Shown here one piece after another: positions 1 through 8,299 of a stretch of 64,000 nucleotides of DNA; positions within the stretch are counted from its first letter, which is position 1; each line of letters begins with the position of its first letter. A program made the translations under genes and the position numbers. Source of the DNA: Nocardioides sp. REDSEA-S33_B3 (lineage in GTDB: Bacteria > Actinomycetota > Actinomycetes > Propionibacteriales > Nocardioidaceae); contig LUPK01000010.1 of the NCBI GenBank assembly GCA_001627335.1, positions 62,001-126,000 on the forward strand. Reading direction: 5' to 3'. The notes beneath the pieces were generated by a model that made no database searches, was not told the DNA's origin, and saw only the letters and a list, made by a program, of their open reading frames with translations.

Positions 1-575
1 GTGATCACGAGCGTGTCCTCGCCCCGGTCGACCAGCACGGGGCCGCGCAGCCACAGCGGCACCCGGCCCCCGGTGAACCCGGTCACCCCCACGGCCTGCG
101 CCGACGACCGGAGGCCCACCTCCACCTCCGTGCGCGCGACTCCACGATCGACCCCACCCAGCGACCAGGTCAGGTCGGCCCGCACCGCCCAGCTGCCGTC
201 CTCGGCAGGGACACCGAGGGTGTCGACGTAACGGAGGTCGAGGTCCCGCACCCGCAGGGTCCGGGCGTTCCCGGCCAGCGACTCCAGGAGACTGCGGGCC
301 GCGGCGTCATCGGCGGGCGCGAGTGAGGCGGCGGCCGCGCCGTCGCCGGTCGAGAGGGCACGCTCGAGGGAGTCGAGCGCCGTGGTGGCTGCGACGGGGT
401 CGGCAGCGGCCGGCACGTCCGCGGGCGGCGCCGCGACGTAGGGCCCGTCGGCCAGTCGGGTGACGACCAGGACCGCAGCGAGGACGCCCGCGAGGAGCAG
501 CGCCAGGACGACCCGAGGTCGTCGCCGCCGTGCGGGCGGAGCGTCGATCGGCGAGGGTGCTGCCGGGTCAGCCAG
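1..575 (-). CDS. Membrane-anchored protein of unknown function (partial, C-terminus off the left edge)
   Basis: A clean open frame on the minus strand follows the NlpC/P60 gene and runs off the window. After a short proline/arginine-rich cytoplasmic stretch there is one hydrophobic helix (about residues 22-39, rich in V, L, A), then an alanine-rich linker and a region with regular beta-strand-like alternation. This suggests an extracytoplasmic domain on a single anchor. No ATG, GTG or TTG exists between the upstream in-frame stop (near 656) and the membrane helix. The best start is therefore a CTG at 575 that overlaps the TGA of the upstream gene and implies translational coupling. Function not recognised; the position next to a cell-wall hydrolase hints at an envelope role (inference). 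Confidence 0.6.
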   Translation of the reverse strand, partial: MADPAAPSPIDAPPARRRRPRVVLALLLAGVLAAVLVVTRLADGPYVAAPPADVPAAADPVAATTALDSLERALSTGDGAAAASLAPADDAAARSLLESLAGNARTLRVRDLDLRYVDTLGVPAEDGSWAVRADLTWSLGGVDRGVARTEVEVGLRSSAQAVGVTGFTGGRVPLWLRGPVLVDRGEDTLVI

Positions 576-1551
576 GACGGACCGCGCCGACGTACGGCAT
601 GGAGTGCAGCGGGGAGACCCGGACGCCCTGGCTGGGGTTGGCCGCGTGGACGATCATTCCGTTGCCGATGTAGATGCCGACGTGGCTGATCGGGCTGTAG
701 TAGAAGACCAGGTCACCGGGCTGCAGCGCGCTGGCGGCGACGCGGGGCCCGGAGGAGAACTGGGCGCCCGAGGAGTGCGGCAGGCCGACACCCGCGGTGC
801 CGTAGGCACGCATCGTCAGCCCGGAGCAGTCGAAGGCGCTGGGGCCGGCGGCGCCGTAGACGTAGGCCTTCCCGACCTGGGCCATGGCGTACCGGATCGC
901 CGCGGCGGCGCGGCCGGAGGCGGGCACCGAGGCAGGCACCCGGTCGCTGTCGCGGGAGAGCACCTCCTCGCGCTCCTCCTCCTCGAGGCGGGCCAGCAGG
1001 CTCTCGGCCTCGTCGAGCTTGGACTCGATGGTCGACTTCTCGCTGGCCAGGCGGTCCTTGAGCCGGGCGACCTCGGCGGTGCGGCGGGTCGTGGCCTGCA
1101 GTCGGATGCCGAGCGCCTTGACCTCGGAGGCGTAGGAGTCGAAGAGCTGGTCGGTCAGGCTGTCGTAGGCCGACATGGTCGACATCTGCGACAGGAACGC
1201 CGACGGGTCGCCGGAGAGGGCGACCTGGCCGACGGCCGAGAGCCGGTGCCCCTCGTAGGTGCGGATGACCGCGTCGCGCACGCGGTTGCGCACCGCCCGC
1301 ATCTGCTTGTCCTGACGCGCCTGGTCCGACGTGACGGCCTTCAGGTCCCGCTTGAGCTCACCGAGCTCGAGTCGGACGTCGTTGTAGCGCTCGGAGGCCT
1401 GCTCCGCCTCGTGGTAGAGCCGATCGACCCGCGCCTTGACGTCGTCGATGTCCGGCTCGGCCTGGGCCGGCGTGGACGGCACGAGGCCGACGAGTCCCGC
1501 CAGCAGGGTGGCTGAGAGGAGGGTGGCGAGTCGAGAGCGACGCTGCAGCAC
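568..1551 (-). CDS. Secreted NlpC/P60 peptidoglycan endopeptidase (RipC/Rv2190c-like)
   Basis: Cell-wall hydrolase predicted to cut D-Glu-mDAP type bonds in peptidoglycan stems outside the membrane. The protein (327 aa from this start) opens with a signal peptide ending AQA near residue 31. A charged, coiled-coil-like region of about 170 residues follows, then a C-terminal NlpC/P60 domain. The catalytic cysteine lies in DCSGL (about C242), the histidine in SHVGIY (about H290), and a third polar residue in VHAA (about H302). GTG at 1551 is chosen because AAGGGAGA lies 10 nt upstream; an upstream GTG at 1587 adds 12 residues before the signal peptide. Coiled coil plus NlpC/P60 is the architecture of mycobacterial RipC and Rv2190c, which need activation at the division site. 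Three GTCACA boxes lie upstream (1730-1753). Confidence 0.9.
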   Translation of the reverse strand: MLQRRSRLATLLSATLLAGLVGLVPSTPAQAEPDIDDVKARVDRLYHEAEQASERYNDVRLELGELKRDLKAVTSDQARQDKQMRAVRNRVRDAVIRTYEGHRLSAVGQVALSGDPSAFLSQMSTMSAYDSLTDQLFDSYASEVKALGIRLQATTRRTAEVARLKDRLASEKSTIESKLDEAESLLARLEEEEREEVLSRDSDRVPASVPASGRAAAAIRYAMAQVGKAYVYGAAGPSAFDCSGLTMRAYGTAGVGLPHSSGAQFSSGPRVAASALQPGDLVFYYSPISHVGIYIGNGMIVHAANPSQGVRVSPLHSMPYVGAVRPG

Positions 1552-1729
1552 GAGCGGGTGGTCTCCCTTGCTGTGTCGACGGCGCACGCGCGGACCCGGC
1601 CGGCCCGCTGGTCACGAACGCCCCGCGTGACGGTAATCGCTGGAGCGGAGCCCGGCCAAACCTCCGGGGCATGTCGCACGCCGATTTCACTCGGGGCGAC
1701 CGGACCTCCTGCCACAGCAGGAGTCTGGG

Positions 1730-1753
1730 GTCACAGCCGTCACATACGTCACA
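1730..1753 (-). promoter_or_regulatory. Triple GTCACA direct repeat, candidate MtrA operator
   Basis: GTCACA occurs three times in perfect 9-bp register (starts 1730, 1739, 1748), about 180 bp upstream of the NlpC/P60 start. Tandem GTCACA/GTAACA-like hexamers with 3-bp spacers are the known recognition pattern of the actinobacterial response regulator MtrA, which controls cell-wall hydrolases. The repeats are seen directly; the regulator is inferred. Confidence 0.5.
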
Positions 1754-1778
1754 CGCACAGACCCGGTGCGGCAGGCCG

Positions 1779-2021
1779 TCAGGCGCTCGCGATGTCCGAG
1801 CCCGGCACGCCCGTGCCGGTCGGGTCGGTGCCGGGCCCGTCGGTGGGGGTGACCAGCCGCAGCGGCGGCACCAGTCCCCCGGCCGCGAGAGCGCCCAGCA
1901 GCTCGCGGTCCTCCTCGTCGAAGCCCATCTCGGGCGGTGGTCCGAGCAGCACCGTCACCACGCAGTCGTGGCAGGCCAGCCCGCGGACCACGCAGGTGTC
2001 GCAGTCGATCCTCGTCGTCAT
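1779..2021 (-). CDS. Small double-CxxC conserved protein
   Basis: An 80-residue protein starting at the ATG at 2021. Near the N-terminus it carries two cysteine pairs, CDTC and CHDC, about 10 residues apart, as expected for a small zinc- or iron-binding knuckle. A hydrophobic stretch and an acidic helix with FDEEDRELL follow. I recognise it as a conserved actinobacterial hypothetical often found near this locus, but no function is known to me. The C-terminal 20 residues are rich in G, T and P and look disordered. It lies upstream of and co-directional with the NlpC/P60 gene, but the 227-bp gap holding the GTCACA boxes suggests separate transcription. Confidence 0.8.
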   Translation of the reverse strand: MTTRIDCDTCVVRGLACHDCVVTVLLGPPPEMGFDEEDRELLGALAAGGLVPPLRLVTPTDGPGTDPTGTGVPGSDIASA

Positions 2022-2145
2022 GCGCCGCACGTTCGCAGCGAGCACCGACACTCCGGGCCCGGAGCGACGACAGCGGCGTGTCGCAACTCCCTGCGGAGCA
2101 CCTCCAACGCATGAGACCGTCGTGGTCCGCATCGAGGGAGGGCTG

Positions 2146-3468
2146 ATGACGTCTCGGGGTCGAGTGGGGTCCGGCGTGCTGGCGCTGGGTCTCCTGCTCA
2201 TCTACCTGCTCACCGCGTCCTCCACGCCCTCGGTGGACGCTTCCTCCGCCAGCCTGCAGGGCTGGAGGATCGCCACGACGGGCAGCCCGTGGCTCGATGA
2301 CCTCGACTTCGACGAGCTGCCCGTCCGATACACCGACCCGCCGTTCTGGACCGGCGAGAACGTGTCAGGCCACTTGGTCGTTTACCGCTCCCCGGGGGTC
2401 ACCGCCGCCTCGACGCTCGCCTACCTCGCTCAGGAGCCCCACCCGAGCAGGTTCAGCATCCGGCCGGCGAGCCTCCTGGCAGCCGCGCTGGCCTGGGCGA
2501 CCGTGCTCCTCGTGTACGGCGCGGTGCGCCGACACCTGTCCCACAAGGGCGCGCTTACCGTCTCCGGCGTGCTCGCGCTCGGGACGCCGGTCTGGAGCGT
2601 GGCTGCTGACGCGATGTGGCCGCACACACTGACCACTCTCGGTATCGCCGGCATGGCCTTCGCCGCAAGCCGGGAGCGTTGGCTCGTGGCTGGTCTGATG
2701 GGCGGCATCGGCCTGACAGGAAGGCTGCACCTGTCGTTGGTCATCGCTGTTCTCGGTACCGGCGTCGGGTTCCTCCGACGTAGGCCCTCGATCACCGTTC
2801 TGGTCGCAGCGACCAGCCTGCCGTTCCTCCTGATCTCCGCGGCATGGAGCAGATGGCTCTACGGCCAATGGGATCCCGCCGGCGGATACCCACAGGTCGA
2901 CGCGTACGCCGACCGCGCCACCAGCCAGTCCGCCGTCGACCTCCTGAGCAACCACCTCGGGCTGTGGGTCTCGGCCGATCGAGGCTTCCTGACGTGGACG
3001 CCGATCGTCATCGTGCTCGTCCCCGCGGTCGTGCGGTCGTGGCGACACCAGCCCGACTGGGCGCGCATGCTCCTGCTGGGCGGTGTCCTGTACACCATCG
3101 TGCAGAGCCTGATGAACCACTTCGCGGGAGGCACTGCGTTCTACGGCTACCGCCTGACGCTCGAGCTCCTTCTGTGCTCCGTTCCCGTTCTCGCGTTCTC
3201 CCTGGGACACCTGGGGCGGTGGGCCAGGTGGGCTGCACCGGTCGTCGCCGGGTTGCAGGTCGGGGCCATCGCGTTGGGCGCCACCTTCAACAGCGTGGGT
3301 CTACCCCTGGACGCAGCCTGGACGCGGAACGCCTTCGTCACGGCGATGATGGAAGTACCCGCCCTGGTGGTCCCGTGGGCCCTGTGCGGCGTGCTGGGGC
3401 TCCTCCTCGTGAGGGCCGCGTCTCGTACGCCGACGTCAACCCCCGAGCAGGCCCACCAACGAGGCTGA
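2146..3468 (+). CDS. Polytopic membrane protein, GT-C glycosyltransferase-like
   Basis: A 440-residue integral membrane protein. It has an N-terminal hydrophobic helix, an extracytoplasmic loop of about 80 residues containing LDDLDFDE and a DPPFW motif, and then about nine further hydrophobic segments. The layout, with one long first loop rich in acidic residues and aromatics, resembles GT-C fold polyprenyl-phosphate-sugar transferases, but no family signature is certain. ATG at 2146 is preceded by GAGGGAGG. Codons ending in T or A (GGT, GTT, GCT, CTT) are more frequent than in neighbouring genes, which hints at a different origin. Its 3' end overlaps the convergent NYN gene by 33 bp. Function unproven. 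Confidence 0.75.
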   Translation: MTSRGRVGSGVLALGLLLIYLLTASSTPSVDASSASLQGWRIATTGSPWLDDLDFDELPVRYTDPPFWTGENVSGHLVVYRSPGVTAASTLAYLAQEPHPSRFSIRPASLLAAALAWATVLLVYGAVRRHLSHKGALTVSGVLALGTPVWSVAADAMWPHTLTTLGIAGMAFAASRERWLVAGLMGGIGLTGRLHLSLVIAVLGTGVGFLRRRPSITVLVAATSLPFLLISAAWSRWLYGQWDPAGGYPQVDAYADRATSQSAVDLLSNHLGLWVSADRGFLTWTPIVIVLVPAVVRSWRHQPDWARMLLLGGVLYTIVQSLMNHFAGGTAFYGYRLTLELLLCSVPVLAFSLGHLGRWARWAAPVVAGLQVGAIALGATFNSVGLPLDAAWTRNAFVTAMMEVPALVVPWALCGVLGLLLVRAASRTPTSTPEQAHQRG

Positions 3469-4722
3469 GGCGACCGCGCGGGCGCCGGCGTGCTGGCAGC
3501 GGGCCTGCACCTCCCGGTCGTCACTGACGACCAGGACGACCCTGCCGCGCGGCTCCGCCTCGACGAGCTGGCCGATCACCTCGTCGGCGATCACGCCCTT
3601 GGGGCTGAAGAGGACCTTGACGCCGCGCGGCTGCGACGTCGGCGGCCGGGTGTCGGCGTCGGCGCCGTCGAAGACGACGGTGGTCTCGGCACCGGTGCGC
3701 GCGACGAGCGGGGCCATCGCGGTCAGCAACCGGGTCCGCTGCGCCTCCAGCGAGGAAGCGGACCAGGCCCCCATGGACACGTTGTAGCCGTCGACGACCA
3801 GCCGGGCGCGCGGCAGCGCGAGGTACTGCTCCAGCAGCGCCGGACCCACGTCGGGGACCGCCCGTGGACCGGGGACGTCCGGTGCGGCCAGGGACTCCTC
3901 GACCCGCTCGCCGGGGCTGGAGGTCGCGGGCGGGAGGGCGAGCTCGCGACGCAGCCCCGCGGTCGCGTCGAGGATGGTGTCGAGCAGGACCCGCGTACGT
4001 GCCGTCGCCTGCTCCTTCTCCGCGCGCCCGCCGCGTCGTCCCTGCCGCGCCTCCGCCTCGAGCCGCTCGACCTCGGCCTGCAGCCGGCGTACCTCCTTGT
4101 CGCGGGCGGCGAGTGCGACCTCGGCCGCAGCGCGGGCCTCCTCGGCGGCGTGCGCCGCCGCGAGCGTCTCCTCGTCGACGTCGCGGCGCTTGGCCCGGGC
4201 CTCGCCCAGCTTGCGTCGGAGCTGGGAGACCTCGGCCTTGTACCCCTCGACCTGTTGGCGGTACGACGCTCGCAGGTCGCGCAGCTCGGCCTCGGCCTGC
4301 TCCGCGCGCTGCTGCCAGCGCTCCTCCTTCGCCTGCGCGACGACCTCCTGCTGCTGGGCCGCGTGCTCCTCCACCTGGCTGACCGAGGTGTCGAGTCGTC
4401 GCGTCCACCCCTGAGGGCGGACCAGCCAGTCCAGCGCCGCCGCCTCGAGCGCGTCGTGCATCGTGCCGTCACGCAGCGCGACGAGCTCGTCCTGCCGGCG
4501 CACCGAGACCTGGTGGGCGATCCGCGCGCGCAGGTCCTCGTCGGCGAGCCCGGCGGTGATCGCCTGGCCCCCGAGACGAGCACGGCGCGCCGGCGCGAAC
4601 CCGGCGACCTTGCGCAGCGCCGCAGGCAGCTGGGGCACGTCCGGCAGCACGTCCGCGACCAGGGTCAGGACCCTGGTGCGCACCGCCACCGGCAGCTCCT
4701 CCAGCCGCACCGTCTCGCTCAC
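3436..4722 (-). CDS. NYN-domain (PIN-like) putative RNA-processing protein
   Basis: A 428-residue cytoplasmic protein in three parts. Residues 1-120 form an alpha-helical domain. Residues 120-260 are an extended charged coiled coil rich in E, R, A and Q. The C-terminal part holds a NYN domain of the YacP-like type, with the first acidic strand VVDGYNV, the second VVFDGADAD and a third VVSDDREV. These aspartates form the metal site in this nuclease superfamily, so an RNase or RNA-binding role is likely (family knowledge). GTG at 4722 is chosen because GAGGAGGA precedes it by 5 nt; an in-frame extension upstream to 4845 lacks such a site. Confidence 0.82.
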   Translation of the reverse strand: MSETVRLEELPVAVRTRVLTLVADVLPDVPQLPAALRKVAGFAPARRARLGGQAITAGLADEDLRARIAHQVSVRRQDELVALRDGTMHDALEAAALDWLVRPQGWTRRLDTSVSQVEEHAAQQQEVVAQAKEERWQQRAEQAEAELRDLRASYRQQVEGYKAEVSQLRRKLGEARAKRRDVDEETLAAAHAAEEARAAAEVALAARDKEVRRLQAEVERLEAEARQGRRGGRAEKEQATARTRVLLDTILDATAGLRRELALPPATSSPGERVEESLAAPDVPGPRAVPDVGPALLEQYLALPRARLVVDGYNVSMGAWSASSLEAQRTRLLTAMAPLVARTGAETTVVFDGADADTRPPTSQPRGVKVLFSPKGVIADEVIGQLVEAEPRGRVVLVVSDDREVQARCQHAGARAVASASLVGLLGG

Positions 4723-4850
4723 GCCCGTCCTCCTCGCGCCTCTCGACGACCGTTCGTCCGTCACCTGGACCGACCACTCGACCTGTCCCCAGCCTAGTGC
4801 GGCGGTGGGCCCCGGCCGCGCGTCGCCGCCGGGTTGTCGGCGCACCGCTC

Positions 4851-4863
4851 TAGCGTCGTGCCC
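4851..4863 (+). promoter_or_regulatory. -10 box placed for leaderless mRNA of the exonuclease/GIY-YIG gene
   Basis: TAGCGT at 4851-4856 is followed by 7 nt and then the ATG at 4864, with no ribosome-binding site between. In actinobacteria a TANNNT box about 7 nt before the start codon indicates transcription beginning at the initiation codon. Confidence 0.45.
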
Positions 4864-6606
4864 ATGAGCAGCAGCCGTGCGGGAGCCCTCTGGGAGAGCC
4901 AGCGCAGCTTCGACGAGCTCGGCCGGCCACTGCGCGACCTCACCTTCTGCGTCGTGGACCTCGAGACGACCGGTGGCTCGCCCACCTCGGGCTCGATGAT
5001 CACCGAGATCGGCGCCGTGAAGGTCCGGGGCGGCGAGGTCCTCGGGGAGTTCCAGACCCTGGTCGACCCGGGGACCGAGATCCCCCCGTTCATCGCCGTG
5101 CTCACCGGCATCACCAACGCCATGGTCGCCGACGCTCCGCGCATCGAGTCCGCCCTACCCGCCTTCCTGGAGTTCGCGGCCGGCAGCGTGCTGGTCGCGC
5201 ACAACGCGCCCTTCGACGTGGGGTTCCTCCAGCACTTCGCGGCGCTGCAGCAGCGTCCGTGGCCGCGCTTCGAGGTGGTCGACACCGCCCGGCTGGCACG
5301 CAAGGTGGTCACGCGCGACGACGCCCCCAACTGCAAGCTCTCCTCGTTGGCCCGCCTGTTCGGTGCCACCACCGCGCCCAACCACCGGGCACTGGCCGAC
5401 GCCCGCGCCACCGTCGACGTGCTGCACGGCCTGATGGGGCGCCTCGGGGGCCAGGGAGTGCACACCCTCGAGGAGCTGCAGACCTTCACCTCGCGGGTCA
5501 CCGCGGCGCAGCGCAAGAAGCGCCACCTTGCCGAGGGCCTGCCGCACTCTCCCGGCGTCTATCTCTTCCGGGACCAGACCCAGCGCATCCTCTACGTCGG
5601 CACCAGCAAGGACCTCCGCACCCGGGTCCGGTCCTACTTCACCGCCTCCGAGACCCGTTCCCGGATGGGCGAGATGGTCGGGTTGGCGACCTCGGTGACC
5701 GGCATCGAGTGCGCGACGCCGCTGGAGGCCGCGGTGCGCGAGCTCCGGCTGATCGCCGAGCACAAGCCCCGCTACAACCGACGCTCCAAGCACCCCGAGA
5801 AGACCCACTTCGTCAAGCTCACCCGCGAGCCCTGGCCACGGCTGTCACTGGTCTCCAAGGTCCTCGACGACGGCGCCGACTACCTCGGTCCCTTCGCCTC
5901 CCGGCGGGCGGCCCAGTCGGGTCTCGACGTGCTGCACGAGACCTTCCCCGTCCGCCAGTGCTCCGACCGACTCGGCCCGCGTACCCGCCGGACGCCGTGC
6001 GTGCTGGCCGAGATGGGGCGCTGCCTCTCCCCCTGCGACGGGTCGGCCGACGAGGCGACGTACGCCGCGGTCGTCCGGCAGCTGCGCGACACCCTGCTGC
6101 GGCGCCCCGATGCGGTCGTCGAGCAGATCAACCGCCGGATGAGTGCCCTGGCCGAGGACGAGCGGTTCGAGGAGGCCGGGGTGCACCGCGACCGGCTCGC
6201 CGCCTTCGTCCGCGCCGCTGCACGCACCCAACGGGTCGGGGCACTGAGCGGTTGCCCGGAGGTCGTGGCCGCACGCCGTGAGGACGACGGCCGGTGGGCC
6301 GTCCACGTGGTGCGCTTCGGCCGGCTCGCCGCCGCGGGCGTCATCCCCTCCGGCGCCGATGCCGTCGCCTACGTCGAGCAGCTGCGCGCGGGCGCCGAGA
6401 CCGTCCGCACGGCTCCGGGGTCGGCACCGGCGGCCACGGTGGAGGAGACCGAGAAGATCCTCGCCTGGCTCGAGCAGCCCGGCATCCGACTCGTCGACGT
6501 CCTCGGCGAGTGGGTGTGCCCGGTGGCGGGAGCGACGAAGGAGCTCGCGGTGCACGAGCGCGTACGCCGGTCACGGGACGAGCTCGCAGGTACGGTGAGC
6601 CCGTGA
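4864..6606 (+). CDS. DEDD exonuclease / GIY-YIG (UvrC-like) fusion nuclease
   Basis: A 580-residue DNA repair type protein. The N-terminal DnaQ-like 3'-5' exonuclease has ExoI VVDLETTGG near residue 30, ExoII HNAPFDVGFL near 110 and ExoIII HRALADA near 175. A GIY-YIG nuclease domain follows with GVYLF and ILYVGTSKDL, plus UvrC-like R and N residues (KPRYNRRSK), a cysteine-containing segment and a C-terminal region resembling part of UvrC. It lacks the UvrC helix-hairpin-helix end. The architecture matches M. tuberculosis Rv2191, which lies at the same place relative to NlpC/P60 and trpD. It may act in an alternative nucleotide-excision or trimming pathway (inference). Its TGA overlaps the GTG of the next gene, so the two are translationally coupled. 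Confidence 0.9.
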   Translation: MSSSRAGALWESQRSFDELGRPLRDLTFCVVDLETTGGSPTSGSMITEIGAVKVRGGEVLGEFQTLVDPGTEIPPFIAVLTGITNAMVADAPRIESALPAFLEFAAGSVLVAHNAPFDVGFLQHFAALQQRPWPRFEVVDTARLARKVVTRDDAPNCKLSSLARLFGATTAPNHRALADARATVDVLHGLMGRLGGQGVHTLEELQTFTSRVTAAQRKKRHLAEGLPHSPGVYLFRDQTQRILYVGTSKDLRTRVRSYFTASETRSRMGEMVGLATSVTGIECATPLEAAVRELRLIAEHKPRYNRRSKHPEKTHFVKLTREPWPRLSLVSKVLDDGADYLGPFASRRAAQSGLDVLHETFPVRQCSDRLGPRTRRTPCVLAEMGRCLSPCDGSADEATYAAVVRQLRDTLLRRPDAVVEQINRRMSALAEDERFEEAGVHRDRLAAFVRAAARTQRVGALSGCPEVVAARREDDGRWAVHVVRFGRLAAAGVIPSGADAVAYVEQLRAGAETVRTAPGSAPAATVEETEKILAWLEQPGIRLVDVLGEWVCPVAGATKELAVHERVRRSRDELAGTVSP

Positions 6607-6881
6607 TCACCGCCATCGTCTTCGTGAACGCCGACGTCGCCCGGATCCCCGAGGTCGCCGAGGAGATCGCCTCGATCGAGGGCGTCTCGGAGGTCTACTC
6701 CGTGACCGGCCAGATCGACCTGATCGTCTTGGTGCGGGTGCGCCACCACGAGGACGTCGCAGGGGTGGTGGCCGACCGCATCAACAAGGTCCCCGGGGTC
6801 ACCGACACCGAGACCCACATCGCCTTCCGCACCCACTCCCGTCACGACCTCGAGGCCGCGTTCTCGCTCGGCCTGGACTGA
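6603..6881 (+). CDS. Stand-alone Lrp/AsnC effector-binding (RAM) domain protein
   Basis: A 92-residue protein matching only the C-terminal ligand-binding domain of Lrp/AsnC regulators, with a strand-helix pattern including EEIASIEGVSEVYSVTG followed by the conserved D and LIVLV strand. There is no helix-turn-helix. Such proteins form dimers or octamers that bind amino acids and act as sensors rather than DNA-binding regulators. The GTG at 6603 overlaps the stop of the upstream nuclease by 4 bp, so the two are co-expressed. The ligand is unknown; trpD lies two genes downstream but on the opposite strand. Confidence 0.88.
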   Translation: MITAIVFVNADVARIPEVAEEIASIEGVSEVYSVTGQIDLIVLVRVRHHEDVAGVVADRINKVPGVTDTETHIAFRTHSRHDLEAAFSLGLD

Positions 6882-6888
6882 TCGCGTC

Positions 6889-8277
6889 GTGGTGTCGCGC
6901 GCCGCGCGGGTGTGGCTGCCCTCGCTGACGCTGCTGGGCGTCCTGGTCGTCGCGGTCACGCGTGCAGCCCGCCCACTGACGAATCCCGACACCTACTTCC
7001 ACCTCCGCTTCGGTGCGGAGTTCCTCGCGGGCTGGTCGCTGCGCGACCCCGGCAGCGTCTCCTCCTCGGCGACCCGTGACTGGTTGCCGACCCAGTGGCT
7101 CCCCCAGGTCCTGATGGCGGCGATCGAGGACCGGGCCGGCCTCCCCGGCGTCGCCTGGCTCTCGGGCCTGCAGCTGGTCGTCCTCGTCCTCGCGCTCGCC
7201 TGGGTGTGCCGTCGTCGCGCCGACCCCGTCGTCGTCGCCGTGCTCACCGCGCTCGTCCTCTGGGCGTGCTGGCCGGCGCTGTCGATGCGTCCCCAGGTGT
7301 TGAGCTACGCCTTCATGGCACTCGCGGTGCACGCGTGGTGGCAGGCCGCACTGACCGGCGCACGCCCCTGGCTGCTGGTCCCACTGACCTGGGTCTGGGC
7401 GATGTGGCACGGCATGTGGCCCTTCGCACTGGTCGTGGGTGCGGTCGGCCTCCTGGCCGCGGCGCTGCACCGTGGGGTCCGGGCGCGCGAGCTCCCGCGC
7501 CAGGCCGCCGTGCTCCTCGCCTGTGCCGCGGCCGCCGCGCTCACCCCGGTCGGGCCCGCGTTGTACGCCGCGGTGCTGACGGTCGCGGGGCGAGGACGGT
7601 TCTTCGGCGAGTGGGCGGCCCCCGACTTCACCAGTCCGACGGGCACGGCCCTCATCCTGCTCGCCGCTCCTGCGTTGCTCGTCGTCCTGCGCCGCGGGGC
7701 CCCGTGGCCGACGGTCCTGTTCCTGGGGCTGGGCCTCGGCTTGGCGCTCTACTCCAACCGCACGCTCCCGCTGGCCGCGGTCACCCTCGCCCCGGTCACG
7801 GCCCTGGCCCTGCAGTCGCTGATCCCGGGCGAACCGACCGCACCGTCGCGCAGGGAGACGCGGTGGGGGCTGGGCGCCGCGGTCGCGGCACTGGCGGTCC
7901 TGGCCGTGCTGGTGCCGCGCTCGTCCGCGGAGACACCCGTGCGTGCCGCGTGGGTCGACGACCGCCTGAGCGCGCTGCCGGCTGGGACGACGGTGCTCAA
8001 CGACTGGGGTGACGGGGGCTACGTGATGTGGGCCCACTCCCAGCTCGACCTGGTGATGCACGGCTACGGCGACACGTTCACCACCGAGGAGCTCGAGCGC
8101 AACACCTCCATCCTCGGCCTGGACCGGGGCTGGCAGGACCTCGTGCGCGAGACCGGCGCCGAGGTCGCCTTCCTGCGCACCGACCACCGCCTGACGGCCG
8201 CTCTGGAGGATGCCGGCTGGCGGGTCGTGGCCACCTCCGACGAGGTCGAGCTGCTGGAGGCTCCCTCGGGCTGGTGA
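6889..8277 (+). CDS. Polytopic membrane protein, GT-C-like
   Basis: A 462-residue membrane protein with about ten hydrophobic helices. A first extracytoplasmic loop contains NPDTYFHLRFG and the motif RDWLPTQWLPQ, and a C-terminal soluble domain of about 120 residues contains NDWGDGGYVMW. A long first loop with aromatic and acidic residues plus a periplasmic C-terminal domain is typical of GT-C glycosyltransferases related to dolichyl-phosphate mannose transferases. The substrate cannot be read from sequence. It starts 7 bp after the RAM-domain gene and probably belongs to the same transcript. The gene ends 22 bp before the convergent trpD. Confidence 0.78.
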   Translation: MVSRAARVWLPSLTLLGVLVVAVTRAARPLTNPDTYFHLRFGAEFLAGWSLRDPGSVSSSATRDWLPTQWLPQVLMAAIEDRAGLPGVAWLSGLQLVVLVLALAWVCRRRADPVVVAVLTALVLWACWPALSMRPQVLSYAFMALAVHAWWQAALTGARPWLLVPLTWVWAMWHGMWPFALVVGAVGLLAAALHRGVRARELPRQAAVLLACAAAAALTPVGPALYAAVLTVAGRGRFFGEWAAPDFTSPTGTALILLAAPALLVVLRRGAPWPTVLFLGLGLGLALYSNRTLPLAAVTLAPVTALALQSLIPGEPTAPSRRETRWGLGAAVAALAVLAVLVPRSSAETPVRAAWVDDRLSALPAGTTVLNDWGDGGYVMWAHSQLDLVMHGYGDTFTTEELERNTSILGLDRGWQDLVRETGAEVAFLRTDHRLTAALEDAGWRVVATSDEVELLEAPSGW

Positions 8278-8299
8278 GGGCCTCCCCTGCCGGACCGTC

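Noticed and set aside
1552..1778. Possible c-di-AMP (ydaO-type) riboswitch before the NlpC/P60 gene
   Set aside because: Cell-wall hydrolase genes of actinobacteria often have one, and the leader is long with a 7-bp hairpin (1706-1723). However, I could not find the conserved GGGTGAATC-like core, so I report only the GTCACA boxes. A covariance-model search would settle it.
3436..3468. 33-bp convergent overlap as a sign of a wrong gene end
   Set aside because: Both frames end in clear stops and both C-termini look natural; short convergent overlaps are common in compact GC-rich genomes.
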